A stretch of DNA of 64,000 bases from Salinibacterium sp. NG253 (GCF_015864945.1 NZ_JADYWF010000001.1:1612378-1676377), one strand, 5' to 3'; shown: positions 44,061-53,102, counted from the first letter of the stretch. Notes: generated by a model not told the origin, from the letters alone. A program made the numbers and translations.

Positions 44061-44660
44061 ATGTCGACTACAACTCGCCTCGTCGTACTGGGAGCTGTGA
44101 ACCAGTTCCAACCAGTTCACGGCTACTTTCTGCGCCGTGAACTGATGACCTGGCACATCGACGAATGGGCCAACATTCAGCCCGGCTCGATCTACAACGC
44201 CCTGCGGTCGCTCACGAACGATGGCTATCTCGCCGAGAACGGCACCGAGTCTGCCGGCAACCGCCCCGAGCGCACGACCTACCGCATGACCGAAGCCGGC
44301 GAAGTCGAATTGCTCCGGATGCTGCGCGACGCCCTCTGGACAGTCGAAGTCTTCGACACCAAGCCCGTCATGGTGCTCACCTCGTTCATGTACGCCCTGC
44401 AGCGCGAAGAAGTGCTCGCCGGACTCGAACACCGCGTCACCGAAATCGACGCCCGCATCGCCAGCAACGCGTACCACATTGGTGATGTTGCAACCTCGAC
44501 CTCGACTCCCGCCTACGTGCGCGAAATCTTCGAACTGGCAACCTCTCGCTTGCGCGGAGAACAGCAGTGGGCTCGAGACGTGATCGGCCGCATCCGCTCT
44601 GGCGATTACGTCTTTGCCGGAGAAGATGGCGACCGTCCCGCTCGCCGCGCTACGAGCTAG
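44061..44660 (+). CDS. PadR-family transcriptional regulator
   Basis: 199 residues. N-terminal winged helix (1-80): LVVLGAVNQFQPVHGYFLRR, NIQPGSIYNALRSLTNDGYL with the recognition helix, and the wing ERTTYRMTEAGEVEL. The C-terminal helices (about 95-180) are the Vir_act_alpha_C-type dimerisation domain. PadR proteins are mostly repressors released by small, often aromatic, ligands. Divergence from the flavin reductase gene and the palindromes between them point to control of that operon and, through shared sites, of the importer/monooxygenase operon. Its stop shares CTAG with the convergent monooxygenase gene. Confidence 0.88.
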   Translation: MSTTTRLVVLGAVNQFQPVHGYFLRRELMTWHIDEWANIQPGSIYNALRSLTNDGYLAENGTESAGNRPERTTYRMTEAGEVELLRMLRDALWTVEVFDTKPVMVLTSFMYALQREEVLAGLEHRVTEIDARIASNAYHIGDVATSTSTPAYVREIFELATSRLRGEQQWARDVIGRIRSGDYVFAGEDGDRPARRATS

Positions 44661-46024
44661 TTCTTCGCTTCAACCGCGGCCGTCGCCCGGTAGGCCGCAC
44701 CAGGGTGGTCGTCACGCAAGATCGAATCGTCGGTGCCGAGCAAACGCTCGCGCAGAGTCGAAGCGTCGTAGCCTTCGCCCGCAACTCCCCGCTCGCGCAG
44801 AATCGGCAGCACCTTCTCGATGAACTCGACGGTTGAGCTCGGCTGAATCATCGGCGTCAACAAGAAGCCATCGAGGTCGGCGCCCTCAGCGAGAGCGATC
44901 ATCTCGTCTGCGATCTGCTCAGCCGTGCCCACGAAGGGCTTGCTGCGCACACCATTGCCATGCCACTGCGCCAGGACATCGCCAACCGTCTGGTCGCCGA
45001 AGCGGGTGATCTGGGTCTGCGAAAGCTCAGTGTGCAGCTCCTTCATCGGCGTTGCCGGGTCGAAGGACGAGAGATCGAGGCCCGTGAACCAGGCGTAGGA
45101 GGCGACGGCCACGTCGGGGCTCTCGGCATCCAGCACCGCTTGCAGCTTGGCCTTGGCTTCGTCAGCGGTGTCGCCGATGACGCACGTGAAGGCCGACATG
45201 ATCTTGACCGAGTCGGCGGCGCGACCGTTCTTGACGGCCTCTTCACGAATGGAGGCGACCTGCTCGGCCACCTTCTCGACGGCTCCACCACCGAGGAAGA
45301 CAGCTTCACCGTGCTTGCCGCCGAACTCGCGGCCGCGCGGTGAGGTGCCCGCTTGGAAGAGCACCGGGGTGCCCTGCGGTGAGTACGAGGAGTTTCCATA
45401 ACCGTGCGATTTAAAGTACGGACCATCGTGCTCGATGCGGTGAACCTTGGCCGGGTCAGCAAAGCGACCATTCTTGTCACGCTCGAGCGCGTCACGCTCC
45501 CAGGCGCCCTCCCACAGCTTGTAGACGACTTCCATAAAGTCATCGGCCATGTCGTACCGCTCGTCGTGCGCGACCATCGGAACGCCAAAGGCCTGCGATG
45601 CCGTCTCGGCGGTTCCCGTCGTCACGACGTTCCACCCGATGCGCCCGCCCGAGAGGTGGTCGAGGCTCGCAATGCGGCGGGCAAAAGCGTAGGGCTGTTC
45701 AAGAAGAGTGGATCCCGTGAGCACGAGTCCGAGATTCGTGGTCGTCGAGATGAGAGCAGCAGCCAGAATCGCCGGATCGAGGCGCGGCAGGTCGAGGCCC
45801 TCGACCGAGCAGATCTCGGGACGCTCGCCGTTGACGTCAGCCCAGCCCCACGCATCCGCCAAAAACATGAAGTCGAAGCCGGCTTCTTCGCAGATGGTGG
45901 TGATTTCACGCCAGTAGTCGAGGCGGTCGAACATGTCGCGCTTGTTGTCGGGGTGACGCCAGGTGGACGTGCCCGAGTCGTTGGCTTGGGGGTTTTCGAA
46001 TAGACCGAAGCGAAGCTTCTTCAT
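44657..46024 (-). CDS. FMNH2-dependent monooxygenase of the NtaA/SnaA/DszA (LLM) family
   Basis: 455 residues, about the usual length of the family. It begins MKKLRFGLFENPQAN and has FDFMFLADAWGW, the TNLGLVLTGSTLLEQPYAFAR region, SGGRIGWNVVTTG (about 125-137, family signature WNVVT) and GTPVLFQAGTSPRGREFGGKH (about 218-238). These enzymes use FMNH2 from a separate reductase to attack nitrilotriacetate, dibenzothiophene sulfone, alkyl sulfides and similar compounds. The ATG at 46022-46024 has AAAGGA upstream. As the last gene of an importer operon, it probably oxidises the imported compound; the substrate is unknown. Confidence 0.88.
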   Translation of the reverse strand: MKKLRFGLFENPQANDSGTSTWRHPDNKRDMFDRLDYWREITTICEEAGFDFMFLADAWGWADVNGERPEICSVEGLDLPRLDPAILAAALISTTTNLGLVLTGSTLLEQPYAFARRIASLDHLSGGRIGWNVVTTGTAETASQAFGVPMVAHDERYDMADDFMEVVYKLWEGAWERDALERDKNGRFADPAKVHRIEHDGPYFKSHGYGNSSYSPQGTPVLFQAGTSPRGREFGGKHGEAVFLGGGAVEKVAEQVASIREEAVKNGRAADSVKIMSAFTCVIGDTADEAKAKLQAVLDAESPDVAVASYAWFTGLDLSSFDPATPMKELHTELSQTQITRFGDQTVGDVLAQWHGNGVRSKPFVGTAEQIADEMIALAEGADLDGFLLTPMIQPSSTVEFIEKVLPILRERGVAGEGYDASTLRERLLGTDDSILRDDHPGAAYRATAAVEAKN

Positions 46025-46111
46025 GGTGAATCCTTTCGTGGTGGTGAAAAAAGTCAGGTACAGCTGAAAAAAGTCAAAGTTGTAGCGGGAAAAGGTGGGG
46101 GGAGCCGAAAA

Positions 46112-46969
46112 CTACCGGCCGACGGCGGCTCCGTCGCTCCACCACAGCACTCGTTTGCGCACGAGAGCGAGCAGTGAAATGAGCACGACACCCATGAAGC
46201 AGAGCAGCGCGATGCTGGCCCACGTGACGGGCAAGTTGGCTTGGGCTGCGGCGATCGTCACGAGGGATCCGAGCCCTGCCTGCTGGCCGGCCGCAACGAA
46301 CTCGGCAACAGCCGCGCCGACAATCGCCAGCGGAAGCGCGATACGCAGTCCCGCAAAGACGTAGGGCATCGACCCGGTGAAACGCAGGTCGCGGAAGATC
46401 TCCCAGCGGCTGGCATGCAGTGTCTTCATCACATCGAGAGCGCGATCATCCACATCTCGCAGCCCGGCAAGGGAGTTCACGAGCATCGGGAAGAACACGA
46501 CCAGCGCGGTCACGATGAACTTGGGCGTCATGCCGAAGCCGAACGCTACGACAAGCGCGGGAGCGATGGCCACGATCGGAGTCACCATCACGACAACGAC
46601 GAGCGGCATAACCGCGCGTTCCATGACCTGAAACTCGGCCATGATGATCGCCAAGATGAACCCGGCGATGATGCCCGAGCTCGCACCGACGAGAACTTCT
46701 AGCCCCGTCACGAGCATGTTCGCCCAGTACGTATCGGCATCTTTGATGAGGCTCACCCACACCTGGTCGATGGTCGGAATCACGTACGGGTTCGCGATCG
46801 CGGTGATCTGCCAGAGGGCTGCCGCAATCACAAAGGTGATGACGGCGGGAGCCCAGTTGGTCCAGCGTAAGTTCTGTTTGAACTTGGCCGAGGCCAGCGG
46901 TGAGAAGCGGCGGCCGGTCGCACTTGTCGCCGACTGAACGGCCAGCGCTGATGTGTCGGTTGTTGACAT
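46112..46969 (-). CDS. ABC transporter permease (SsuC/TauC-like)
   Basis: 285 residues from the ATG at 46967-46969, which has GAGGAACG upstream; a GTG 30 bp earlier is also possible. About six membrane segments. The EAA-type loop reads DVMKTLHASRWEIFRDLRF (about 182-200). The sequence PIVAIAPALVVAFGFGMTPK before it is typical of the nitrate/sulfonate/pyrimidine importer permeases. Single permease gene, so presumably a homodimer. Follows the ATPase gene by 22 nt. Confidence 0.87.
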   Translation of the reverse strand: MSTTDTSALAVQSATSATGRRFSPLASAKFKQNLRWTNWAPAVITFVIAAALWQITAIANPYVIPTIDQVWVSLIKDADTYWANMLVTGLEVLVGASSGIIAGFILAIIMAEFQVMERAVMPLVVVVMVTPIVAIAPALVVAFGFGMTPKFIVTALVVFFPMLVNSLAGLRDVDDRALDVMKTLHASRWEIFRDLRFTGSMPYVFAGLRIALPLAIVGAAVAEFVAAGQQAGLGSLVTIAAAQANLPVTWASIALLCFMGVVLISLLALVRKRVLWWSDGAAVGR

Positions 46970-46991
46970 GCGTTCCTCGTTCCTGCGTGAC

Positions 46992-47792
46992 TTAGGCACT
47001 CTTTTGTCCCATCACTTCGCGCAGTGTTTCGCGCACGTGGCCTTCAAGATCACGGAACTCGTCGGTCGCGTACACGTCGATCGTGCGGGGGCGTGGCAAA
47101 GGAACATCGATGACTTCCGCGATGTGGCCAGGATGCGCCCCCATCACCACGATGCGGTCAGAGAGCATGATCGCCTCGGGCACCGAGTGAGTCACAAACA
47201 TGACGGCCTTGCGGTTGGACTGCCAGAAATCGAGCAACCCCAAACGTTGAGCGTCACGGTTCATCTCGTCGAGCGCCGAGAAGGGCTCGTCCATGAGCAA
47301 CACACTCGGGTCGAACACAAACGCGCGGGCAATAGCGACGCGCTGCTGCATCCCACCCGAAAGCTGACCCGGATACTTGTCGAGCGCAGCACCCAACCCG
47401 AATGACTCCAGAATCTCGCGAGGGTCGCGCAGGTTGCGGTTCGCATTCGCTTTCGGGTTCACCCTCATAGGGAGGCGCACATTGTCGAGCACCGTGCGCC
47501 ACGGGAGCAGCGCTGGAGACTGAGGAACAAGACCGATCATCTTGTTCTTCGTCGCGGCTTTCACCGTCATCCCGTCAACCATGACGGTGCCACTGTCGGC
47601 GTCGATGAGGCCAGCGACCGTCTTGAGCAGTGTCGACTTGCCGCACCCGCTTGGTCCGATCACCGAAACGAACTCGCCCATCTTGATCGAGAGGCTCACG
47701 TGGTTGAGCACGAGCGTGCGCGCCCCCTCGGGGCCGAAGCTCTTAGAGACGTTCTCGATATGAACGCCCGCGTGTGGCTGTGCGGTTTCCAC
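46992..47792 (-). CDS. ABC transporter ATP-binding protein (SsuB/TauB-like)
   Basis: 266 residues, GTG start at 47790-47792. Walker [10 protein letters not shown] (about 46-54), Q-loop [15 protein letters not shown], signature LSGGMQQRV (about 145-153), Walker [15 protein letters not shown] and switch His in FVTHSVPEA. It energises the importer formed with the 46112-46969 permease and the 47866-48969 binding protein. Confidence 0.92.
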   Translation of the reverse strand: METAQPHAGVHIENVSKSFGPEGARTLVLNHVSLSIKMGEFVSVIGPSGCGKSTLLKTVAGLIDADSGTVMVDGMTVKAATKNKMIGLVPQSPALLPWRTVLDNVRLPMRVNPKANANRNLRDPREILESFGLGAALDKYPGQLSGGMQQRVAIARAFVFDPSVLLMDEPFSALDEMNRDAQRLGLLDFWQSNRKAVMFVTHSVPEAIMLSDRIVVMGAHPGHIAEVIDVPLPRPRTIDVYATDEFRDLEGHVRETLREVMGQKSA

Positions 47793-47815
47793 AGTTACTC
47801 CCTGAGTTATGAAGC

Positions 47816-47850
47816 CGGATGCCGCACCGGGTGGGTTGGTGCGGCATCCG
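47816..47850 (-). terminator. Intercistronic hairpin after the importer's binding-protein gene
   Basis: Perfect 13-bp arms (47816-47828 CGGATGCCGCACC and 47838-47850) around a 9-nt loop, 15 nt after the stop of the binding-protein gene and 23 nt before the ATPase start. It probably raises the ratio of binding-protein mRNA to the rest. Core CGGATGCCGC as at 2711-2746. Confidence 0.65.
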
Positions 47851-47865
47851 AGCGGGGTGGTCGGG

Positions 47866-48969
47866 TTAGTTGCCCGGCCAGATCAGTTCGCCGTCTGCAT
47901 AGAGATCAGCGACGAGCGTTTCATCCATCATGTCGGTGATAGCGGGAAGAGTGTCGACGTTGCCGAACTCTTTGACGAGTTCGTATTCGGCGGCCCAGTC
48001 AGCAGCAGTCTGGGTTCCGGGGAGCCCACTGTTGCTGTCCTTGACCCACTGAGATTCCACATTCCAGGTGCGTTCGAGCTGATCGCGCGGGAAGGCAGAT
48101 CCTTGACCGTTGTCTTCGGCGAGCTGGGCGATCATGTCGATGCACTCGTCGGAGCTGTCGAGGCAGAACTGCAAGGCGTGCAGCGATGCGCGCATGAAGT
48201 CAGCGGCGACTTCGCGGTTCTCGGCGAGAAACTCGGAGTTGACCTCCATGACGTTGTAGGTGCCTTCAACACCCACGTCAGAGGGAAAGAACTCGGTGAA
48301 CGGCAGCCCCTGAGCGCGAAGGTTCTCGGGCTGGTTTGAGGCGTAGCCGACTATGGCATCGACCTGGCCGCGGGTGACGACGGTGGGGTCGTAGTTGGTC
48401 ATCTTAATTAGTTCGACCTTGCTGACATCGACGTCAGCGGCATCCAACATGGCGGAGGCGATCGGAGTGAGGTTGATGAAGTAGCCGAGCGAACCACCTT
48501 CAAGATCCTTGAGGCTCGTGATCTTCTCGTTGGCGAAGATCGAGAACGGCGGGGTGTTGCCGTAGGTCGCAACCGCGGTGAGGTTCTTGCTGTTGGCGGC
48601 GGCAAGCATGACATCGGATGCCGAACCGAGTGCGGTGAACTCAGCCTGGCCCGAGGAAACGAGCTGCTGCCCGTTCGCTCCGGAGGCATTGATCTCTACG
48701 TCGAGGCACAGGTCCTTGAAGTAGCCGAGTTCTTCGGCGAGGAATACGTCAAGCTGGCCGGCGCTGGCCGAGTATCCGTAGCCGGAGATGTAGGTGATGG
48801 TGCCCACCGCGGCGTTGCGGTCGCAGGCTTCCTGAGAGATCAGGAGGTCGCCGGCGTCGGGCGTGGATTCTTCTGCGGGGGCTGTGCAGGCGGAGAGCGA
48901 GAGTGCTGTTACCAAGAGCGATGCGATGCCGAGGCCTCGCAGTTTCTTGGAATCAAGAGGTGTAATCAC
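47866..48969 (-). CDS. ABC transporter substrate-binding lipoprotein (NMT1/SsuA-like)
   Basis: 367 residues from a GTG start (48967-48969); the ribosome site is weak. Lipobox LSLSAC with Cys28. Mature part: GTITYISGYGYSASAGQLDVFLAEELGYF, SSGQAEFTALGSASDVMLAAANSKNL and TRGQVDAIVGYASNQPE are the lobes of an NMT1/sulfonate-type binding protein. Four further cysteines (CLDVEI, CLDSSDECID) may form disulfides. It is the first gene of the importer-monooxygenase operon and defines its substrate, which cannot be deduced. Promoter-region elements match those near padR. Confidence 0.87.
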   Translation of the reverse strand: MITPLDSKKLRGLGIASLLVTALSLSACTAPAEESTPDAGDLLISQEACDRNAAVGTITYISGYGYSASAGQLDVFLAEELGYFKDLCLDVEINASGANGQQLVSSGQAEFTALGSASDVMLAAANSKNLTAVATYGNTPPFSIFANEKITSLKDLEGGSLGYFINLTPIASAMLDAADVDVSKVELIKMTNYDPTVVTRGQVDAIVGYASNQPENLRAQGLPFTEFFPSDVGVEGTYNVMEVNSEFLAENREVAADFMRASLHALQFCLDSSDECIDMIAQLAEDNGQGSAFPRDQLERTWNVESQWVKDSNSGLPGTQTAADWAAEYELVKEFGNVDTLPAITDMMDETLVADLYADGELIWPGN

Positions 48970-49024
48970 TTGGATCCAGGTTCCTTCCTAGGCCGTATCC
49001 GTCATTGGATGGCTAGACAAAACG

Positions 49025-49055
49025 TACATGATCAAGATTGACTGTGCAAACTTGA
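49025..49055 (-). promoter_or_regulatory. Elements shared with the PadR/flavin-reductase intergenic region
   Basis: On the minus strand TTGATCATGTA (49025-49035) is identical to 43998-44008, and TCAAGTTTGCACA (49043-49055) differs in one base from 43963-43975. They also form ATCAAG-N14-CTTGAT (49031-49056). They lie 56-86 nt upstream of the binding-protein start, where a promoter operator is expected. The 292-bp gap 48970-49261 otherwise holds only the terminator at 49199-49238. Confidence 0.55.
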
Positions 49056-49198
49056 TTTACGGTCGTTTTGGTTGCCACCACACGCTGGCCAGGTGCAATG
49101 ACCCTCGCGCTTCGGGTAGACAAGTCGTGCACCCAAAGGAACGCGGAGGGTTGCTACTGACGTTAGCGGAGGGAGCGCGAAACGGGCGGTTAACGACG

Positions 49199-49238
49199 AG
49201 CGCGTGGGAGGCAGCTTCGCAGCCGTCTCCCACGCGCT
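49199..49238 (-). terminator. Terminator of the quinone oxidoreductase operon
   Basis: Perfect 12-bp arms AGCGCGTGGGAG (49199-49210) and CTCCCACGCGCT (49227-49238), 16-nt loop, 23 nt after the stop at 49262. No U-tract. Confidence 0.75.
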
Positions 49239-49261
49239 GCGCGAGAAAGCAGGATCGAGCG

Positions 49262-50323
49262 TTAGCCGTGGTCGGCCAACGACTCGTCGACAATGAGCAG
49301 AGTCTTGCCTGGAGCAGCCTCTCGGCTCAGTTGCAGACGGTGGGCTTCCGCGACCTCCCTGATGTGAAGTCGGTCGCCGATTTGGGTGCGAATTGCCCCG
49401 CCTGCGACAAGCGGCCACACGTGTTCGAGCACGCTCGCCACAATTTCTGACTTGGAACCTGCCCCGTGAAGCGGTCGGGCGCGGAGGGTGGTTGCCGTCA
49501 CGGTTCCTCGCTTACGCATGAGCGACCCCAGATTCACTTCGGCCGCTACCCCGCTTTGCGAACCAATGATCGTCAAGCGCCCCGCGGTGGAAAGGGCATC
49601 GACATTTCGTTGCAGGTAGTCGGCACCGACAACATCCAGGATCAAGTCCGCGCCGACGTCAGATCGGTCGCCGCGCAACGACTCATCGCGAACGACCTCG
49701 ACAAAGTCTTCCGACCGGTAGTCGACAACTACCGCGGCGCCCAACTCACGGCAGAGCGCAGCCCCTAGCGTTGATCCGACGGTCGTGACGACTCGGCAGC
49801 CCAAAGCAGTCATGAGTTGGATCGCAAACGTTCCAATTCCGCCAGCGCCACCGTGAAGAAGCACAACTGCACCCTCCTGCGGGCGAGTGGGCATACCCAG
49901 ATTCGACCACACCGTGCACGCAACTTCGGGAAGCGTGGCTGCCTCAAGCAAGCCGACGCCATCGGGGATGGGGAGAAGCTGTTCGTGAGGAACTGCAACA
50001 AATTCTGCGTAGCCGCCGCCCGACAGGAGCGCGCACACCCGATCGCCAACCGCCCAACCTCCGACTGACGACCCGACGGCTTCAATTACTCCTGAGCACT
50101 CGAGCCCAAGAATCTCGGAAGCTCCTGCAGGTGGCGGGTATCGCCCCTCCCGCTGGCTTGAATCGGCGCGATTGAACGCCGTCGCTGCGACGCGCACGAG
50201 CACCTCGCCGTCAGCAATTTGCGGGCGTTCAGCTGTGCCCCATGTCAGCGTCTCCGGCCCGCCGGGCATCGACTGCACTACTGCTTTCATCGCTGCCGCG
50301 TCACTCTCTACCGAATTGCTCAC
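49262..50323 (-). CDS. Zinc-independent quinone oxidoreductase / NAD(P)H-dependent alcohol dehydrogenase-like (MDR family)
   Basis: 353 residues from a GTG at 50321-50323 that overlaps the stop of the TPP enzyme by 4 bp; the internal ATG at 50288-50290 (MKAVVQSMPGG) is an alternative. N-terminal GroES-like domain (FNRADSSQREGRYPPPAGAS, LGLECSGVI) and a Rossmann domain with HGGAGGIGTFAIQL. This pattern is that of the PIG3/QOR group, which reduces quinones or enones with NADPH. No zinc-binding Cys cluster. Coupled translation suggests it acts with the TPP enzyme, perhaps on an enone or ketone intermediate. Confidence 0.82.
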   Translation of the reverse strand: MSNSVESDAAAMKAVVQSMPGGPETLTWGTAERPQIADGEVLVRVAATAFNRADSSQREGRYPPPAGASEILGLECSGVIEAVGSSVGGWAVGDRVCALLSGGGYAEFVAVPHEQLLPIPDGVGLLEAATLPEVACTVWSNLGMPTRPQEGAVVLLHGGAGGIGTFAIQLMTALGCRVVTTVGSTLGAALCRELGAAVVVDYRSEDFVEVVRDESLRGDRSDVGADLILDVVGADYLQRNVDALSTAGRLTIIGSQSGVAAEVNLGSLMRKRGTVTATTLRARPLHGAGSKSEIVASVLEHVWPLVAGGAIRTQIGDRLHIREVAEAHRLQLSREAAPGKTLLIVDESLADHG

Positions 50324-52038
50324 TTGGCCCCATTCTTTGGCAGCACTTCTGCACGTGCTTCCCATCCGGTAATGGGCGGGAATGCATCTTCATCAACAAT
50401 CACTTCAATGAGAGTGACGGCGTCGCTGCCGATTGCCTCTGCGAGCGCTGGCTGCAATTCCTCAAGACTGCTGACCCGGACTCCGCGAGCTCCCGCCGCG
50501 CGAGCAATGGCCGCGTGATCGACATCCGTGAATTTTACGGCGGTCGTGTACTCCGAGAATTGCACAAGCTCAGAGTGCTTCTGAAACCCCAGGATGCTGT
50601 TGTTGAGAAGCACGATCGTGAGCGGCACATTCATCCGGACAGCTGTCTCGAGCTCCTGCCACACGTGCCCGAAGCCGCCATCACCGGTGATGCAGACAAC
50701 GTCGCTTTCGGGACTGGCGACCTTCGCGCCCAATGCCATCGGAACACCCCAGCCCAATCCCGCCATGCCTCGCGGGTACACAAACTGCTGTCCCGGGCGG
50801 CGAGCGGTGATGTAGTTGGCGAGCCAAATCGTGGAGTAGCTCGCGTCTGCGACAACAATGGTGTCCTTGTCGATGAGATCGTCGATTTCACGCATCACAC
50901 GCTCGGGGCGAATGGGAGTGCTTTCGAGATCAACAAGCTCCGCAAACTGAGCGCGGTGGGCGTCACGGGCAGCGATGACATCAGCTTCCAGACTCGCGCG
51001 GTGCGCCTGGCGGTTCTCCACTCCGCGACGCGTCATTGCCTCGGCAAGGTCGTCCAGCGCGGCACGCGCATCGCCGACGAGACGCAGCGCTTCGTAGTTG
51101 CGCCCAATTTCTGCGCCGTCAAGATCAATGTGGATGACCTGTGCGTCAGCTGGAATGATGCTCCAGCCGTCGGTCCCGTTCTCATTAGTGCGATTGCCCA
51201 CGAGCAAGACAACATCGGCGCGATCGAGAAGTGGCTGCATAAACGCGGTGCTGCTTCGCGCGCCCATTACGTTCCCCACAACGCCGAGTGAGAGTGGGTG
51301 GCGTTCGTCCACAGCACCCTTGCCCATGTTGGTTGTAGCCACAGCGAGCGATGCATTCTCCTGCAACCGTGCAAGCGACTCGGCGGCCACCGAGCGGTTA
51401 ACACCGCCGCCGGCAATGACGACGGGATACTTGGCATCAACCAGTAGTTCGGCAGCACGTTCGAGCTGCTGAGCATCCGGCCGCGGACGATCCAGCGGGA
51501 AGGTTCCGAGGGCGCTCACTCGCCGACGCTTCGGTTCGATCGCGGGTTTCAACATGGAGTCTTTGGGCAAGAGCAAGACGACGGGCCCGGGCTTGCCGGA
51601 CGTCGCAATACTGATCGCCATATCGACGTAGTCGTCGACCCGGGCCGGATCTTCGATATGCCGGGTCCATTTGCTGCACCCCGAGAAGAGTTCGTGGTGG
51701 TCTATTTCTTGGAAGGCGTTGCGGTCGCGGGTGGGCGTCGGTACATCTTGAACGATCGCGAGTAGCGGTACAGAACACAGCATCGCTTCTGTGAGCGGCG
51801 GCACAAGCAGCGTCGCTGCGGGGCCGTTCTGTGCCCCGACCACACCAATGCGGTTACTGATGCGCGCGTAGCCATCCGCCATCGCACCGCCAGCGTTCTC
51901 GGTGCGATATACAACCTGTCGAATTCCTGCACGTTCGGCAGCAAGAAAGAACGCGGAAGGCAAACTTTGGCCAAAGGTCTCGGTTATGCCGTGACGCACT
52001 AGCGCGTCAACAACTGCTTCGACTACGGTTTTACTCAT
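50320..52038 (-). CDS. Thiamine diphosphate-dependent enzyme (acetolactate synthase/benzoylformate decarboxylase superfamily)
   Basis: 572 residues, three-domain POX fold. Catalytic Glu47 in YRTENAGGAMADGYAR activates the cofactor; the Mg/TPP motif is GDGGFG at 452-457 with NN at 479-480. The FAD-binding pattern of true acetolactate synthase is not evident in the middle domain. Members include decarboxylases of 2-oxo acids, carboligases and the 1,2-diketone hydrolase. In this neighbourhood a C-C lyase or decarboxylase in a ketone/2-oxo acid pathway is plausible. ATG at 52036-52038 with GGAG upstream; a LysR-type palindrome precedes it. Confidence 0.85.
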   Translation of the reverse strand: MSKTVVEAVVDALVRHGITETFGQSLPSAFFLAAERAGIRQVVYRTENAGGAMADGYARISNRIGVVGAQNGPAATLLVPPLTEAMLCSVPLLAIVQDVPTPTRDRNAFQEIDHHELFSGCSKWTRHIEDPARVDDYVDMAISIATSGKPGPVVLLLPKDSMLKPAIEPKRRRVSALGTFPLDRPRPDAQQLERAAELLVDAKYPVVIAGGGVNRSVAAESLARLQENASLAVATTNMGKGAVDERHPLSLGVVGNVMGARSSTAFMQPLLDRADVVLLVGNRTNENGTDGWSIIPADAQVIHIDLDGAEIGRNYEALRLVGDARAALDDLAEAMTRRGVENRQAHRASLEADVIAARDAHRAQFAELVDLESTPIRPERVMREIDDLIDKDTIVVADASYSTIWLANYITARRPGQQFVYPRGMAGLGWGVPMALGAKVASPESDVVCITGDGGFGHVWQELETAVRMNVPLTIVLLNNSILGFQKHSELVQFSEYTTAVKFTDVDHAAIARAAGARGVRVSSLEELQPALAEAIGSDAVTLIEVIVDEDAFPPITGWEARAEVLPKNGAK

Positions 52039-52102
52039 TTTTGTGTCTCCTCGGTGGCGCGGTTCGTGTAAAGCTGCACAGTCTGCGCAGTAGCGAGATA
52101 GC

Positions 52103-52123
52103 GCTTTTAGCCATGCTAAAAGC
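52103..52123. promoter_or_regulatory. Perfect palindrome between LysR gene and TPP-enzyme gene (probable LysR site)
   Basis: GCTTTTAGC (52103-52111) and GCTAAAAGC (52115-52123) separated by 3 bp. It contains the T-N11-A box of LysR regulators (TTAGCATGGCTAA on the minus strand). It lies 65 nt upstream of the TPP-enzyme start and 50 nt after the lysR stop. An A+T-rich hairpin terminator is the other reading, but the flanks hold no U-tract. Confidence 0.55.
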
Positions 52124-52172
52124 CCTGAAGAGTAAGCGATATGGGGCGTAACTTATGGCCCGATCAGCACTT

Positions 52173-53087
52173 TCAATGGCCCGGTGGCCCTGCGGCGCCC
52201 ACCGCATTTTGTTGCTGGATAGAGGCCACCAAGTTCGCCGCGAGCGCGCCGGCGCGCCCTTTGCCATTCGCCGACCACGCAACGCCCCAGACGCTCATAG
52301 GAGGTTGAGGCGCAATAGGGATCATGACGACGCCCCCGGGGAGGGAGTGCTCCAGCTCCGCATGGGCCAGAGCAAACCCATCGCCGTGCATTACCGACTC
52401 CATGCGATGGCCAAAATCTGGCTGCGAAGCCCCCAAGTTCAATGTCCCACCTTGCCTCACATCGCCCACCACAGAGTCGAAATTTCCGGCAGCGTCACCG
52501 CGCGACCAGTGAATGAGATTTTCGTGAGCAAGCTCCACGCGACTCACGGAGTGACGGCCCGCGAGAGGGTGATTCGCCCCCACAACCGCGCGCTGTTCGT
52601 CGGCACCGAGTTCATAGGTTTCGAGCCCGTCGCTATCAGCCAGCGGCAGCCGAACGAAAACGACATCTGCATCTCCAGCCCGTACATCTTCGATAGCGCC
52701 CGCGGTCCACGTCGTCTGGGCAGTGACCTCAACATGCGGGAATAGATCCCGAAAGCGCGCGACGAGAGGGAACGTTCTTTCTGCGGCGATTGACCGCGAG
52801 TACCTCAACCGAAGAGTGCCTGAAGCGTGGGTTCCTTCTGGCGAGACCTTCTGGACGGTCTCATCAACGAGTTCGAGAATGTTCAGCGCGCCCTCGTAGA
52901 GACGAAGACCCGAAGCCGTTGGCTCTACTGTGGGTGTGCGCACAATGAGCTCAGCGTTTAGCGCGTCTTCTAGCTGCTTGATCTGTTGCGAGAGTGCAGG
53001 CTGTGAGACAAAGAGCCTTTTGGCCGCTCGACCGAAATGTCGCTCCTCAACGAGGGCAACAAAACACTGCAAACGCCAGAAATTCAT
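52173..53087 (-). CDS. LysR-family transcriptional regulator
   Basis: 304 residues. The N-terminal winged helix (1-60) reads MNFWRLQCFVALVEERHFGR, then AAKRLFVSQPALSQQIKQLE, the recognition helix, and LIVRTPTVEPTASG. The effector domain (about 90-295) has the usual two lobes (LRLRYSRSIAAERTFPLV, GDADVVFVRLP). It reads into the TPP-enzyme/quinone oxidoreductase genes after 134 nt and is preceded by the YciI-like gene after 15 nt. Same-strand placement is unusual for LysR genes, which are mostly divergent from their targets. Confidence 0.9.
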   Translation of the reverse strand: MNFWRLQCFVALVEERHFGRAAKRLFVSQPALSQQIKQLEDALNAELIVRTPTVEPTASGLRLYEGALNILELVDETVQKVSPEGTHASGTLRLRYSRSIAAERTFPLVARFRDLFPHVEVTAQTTWTAGAIEDVRAGDADVVFVRLPLADSDGLETYELGADEQRAVVGANHPLAGRHSVSRVELAHENLIHWSRGDAAGNFDSVVGDVRQGGTLNLGASQPDFGHRMESVMHGDGFALAHAELEHSLPGGVVMIPIAPQPPMSVWGVAWSANGKGRAGALAANLVASIQQQNAVGAAGPPGH

Positions 53088-53102
53088 TAGCGCGACGGTG
53101 CT

